A stretch of 64,000 nt of DNA from an uncultured Thermomicrobiaceae bacterium (GTDB lineage Bacteria; Chloroflexota; Chloroflexia; Thermomicrobiales; Thermomicrobiaceae). Shown here in pieces: positions 63,660 through 64,000 of this stretch. The stretch lies in the NCBI GenBank assembly GCA_938082375.1, contig CALKCJ010000011.1, forward strand, positions 1 to 64,000. Direction: 5' to 3'. A program made the translations under genes and the position numbers. The notes under the pieces are model-generated. The model was given only the letters and a program-made list of their open reading frames with translations, ran no database searches and was not told the origin of the DNA. Position 1 is the stretch's first letter, and the number at the start of each line of letters is the position of its first letter.

Positions 63660-64000
63660 GTGGGTCGGTGGGCGTGCGTACTGGCGGTGCTGGTGACACT
63701 GCTGGTACTGGTTCCGAGCCAGGCGCTCGCTGCGCCGCCGGTTCCCCGCCCGGTCGTGGCCGCCACGCACTGGATCGTGATGGACGCCGACTTCGGCACC
63801 GTCCTCGAGGGCGTCCGCCAGCACGACCGCACCGCGATGGCCAGCCTGACCAAGGTCATGACCGCGCTGGTCGCCCTGGAGCGGGGAGACCTCGACCAGT
63901 GGGTTCAGATCGTCCAATCCGACCTGATCGGAGAATCGACGGCAAACCTCGAAGCTGGCCAGCAGGTGACGCTGCGCACGCTGCTCTACGGCCTGCTGCT
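63660..64000 (+). CDS. D-alanyl-D-alanine carboxypeptidase, peptidase S11 (3' end outside window)
   Basis: At least 113 residues from the GTG at 63660, which has CAGGAG seven bases upstream. A signal peptide (RWACVLAVLVTLLVLVPSQA) leads into the S11 catalytic domain: WIVMDADFGTVLEGVRQHDR and the SxxK motif in MASLTKVMTALVALE, with the start of the next region (AGQQVTLRTLLYGLLL) at the window edge. It trims the terminal D-Ala of peptidoglycan pentapeptides outside the membrane. The rest of the gene lies downstream. Confidence 0.85.
   Translation, partial: MGRWACVLAVLVTLLVLVPSQALAAPPVPRPVVAATHWIVMDADFGTVLEGVRQHDRTAMASLTKVMTALVALERGDLDQWVQIVQSDLIGESTANLEAGQQVTLRTLLYGLL

Noticed and set aside
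63441-63917. 158-aa minus-strand frame at the window end
   Set aside because: It is antisense to the S11 carboxypeptidase start, which has a clear signal peptide and SxxK motif.

Overview
This is a high-GC bacterial window. Its gene content fits a member of the Thermomicrobia (phylum Chloroflexota), something like Sphaerobacter, Thermomicrobium or Thermorudis. That placement is an inference from three things: the mix of gene families, a PimA-like glycosyltransferase next to a CDP-alcohol phosphatidyltransferase, and the style of the complex I, transsulfuration and glyoxylate-shunt genes. No rRNA, tRNA or CRISPR array was seen. Most genes are densely packed, start with ATG or GTG, and follow clear GGAGG-type ribosome binding sites.

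Left part (1-9.5 kb). A truncated surface protein with Ig-like repeats is followed by a methyltransferase. Next, on the minus strand, comes a stripped-down phage cassette: portal, head-tail adaptor, a 588-aa nozzle/propeller-like protein, a three-domain endolysin and a small holin-like membrane protein. There is no capsid or terminase. GC-rich palindromic repeats lie between its genes. Upstream sits a broken ring-cleaving dioxygenase gene, then a MOSC-domain gene.

9.7-25.4 kb. In order: a HyuA/DUF917 pair, YggT, a glycosyltransferase with a strong sigma70-type promoter, an LLM oxidoreductase, an amidase with a small partner protein, a LysM lipoprotein, a ComEC-like hydrolase with DUF3006, a phosphoinositide-type lipid pair, a 57-aa membrane peptide, a PRC-barrel protein, an SDR without the usual catalytic Tyr/Lys, and a class A penicillin-binding protein.

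25.8-50.8 kb. A ten-gene complex I cluster (nuoABCDHJKLMN, without E, F, G or I) is followed on the opposite strand by a stand-alone LigD polymerase domain. Then come CBS plus cystathionine gamma-lyase, three envelope-polysaccharide genes (multi-TM glycosyltransferase-like protein, flippase-like protein, UppP), CsaA, a NUDIX hydrolase, isocitrate lyase with malate synthase, a divergent LysR regulator and a DUF72 protein.

50.9-64 kb. The most striking gene is a two-domain glutaredoxin-like protein whose second CxxC reads UxxC. An in-frame TGA takes the place of the first cysteine and a bacterial-SECIS-like hairpin follows, so it is a strong selenoprotein candidate. A CrtI-like FAD oxidoreductase comes next. 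After it lies a decayed stretch with ScyD/E-like, M24 peptidase and amidohydrolase pseudogenes. Then come a DUF4397 surface protein with a class F sortase, an FMN-riboswitch-controlled ribD-ribE-ribBA-ribH operon, and the start of a D-Ala-D-Ala carboxypeptidase cut by the window end.
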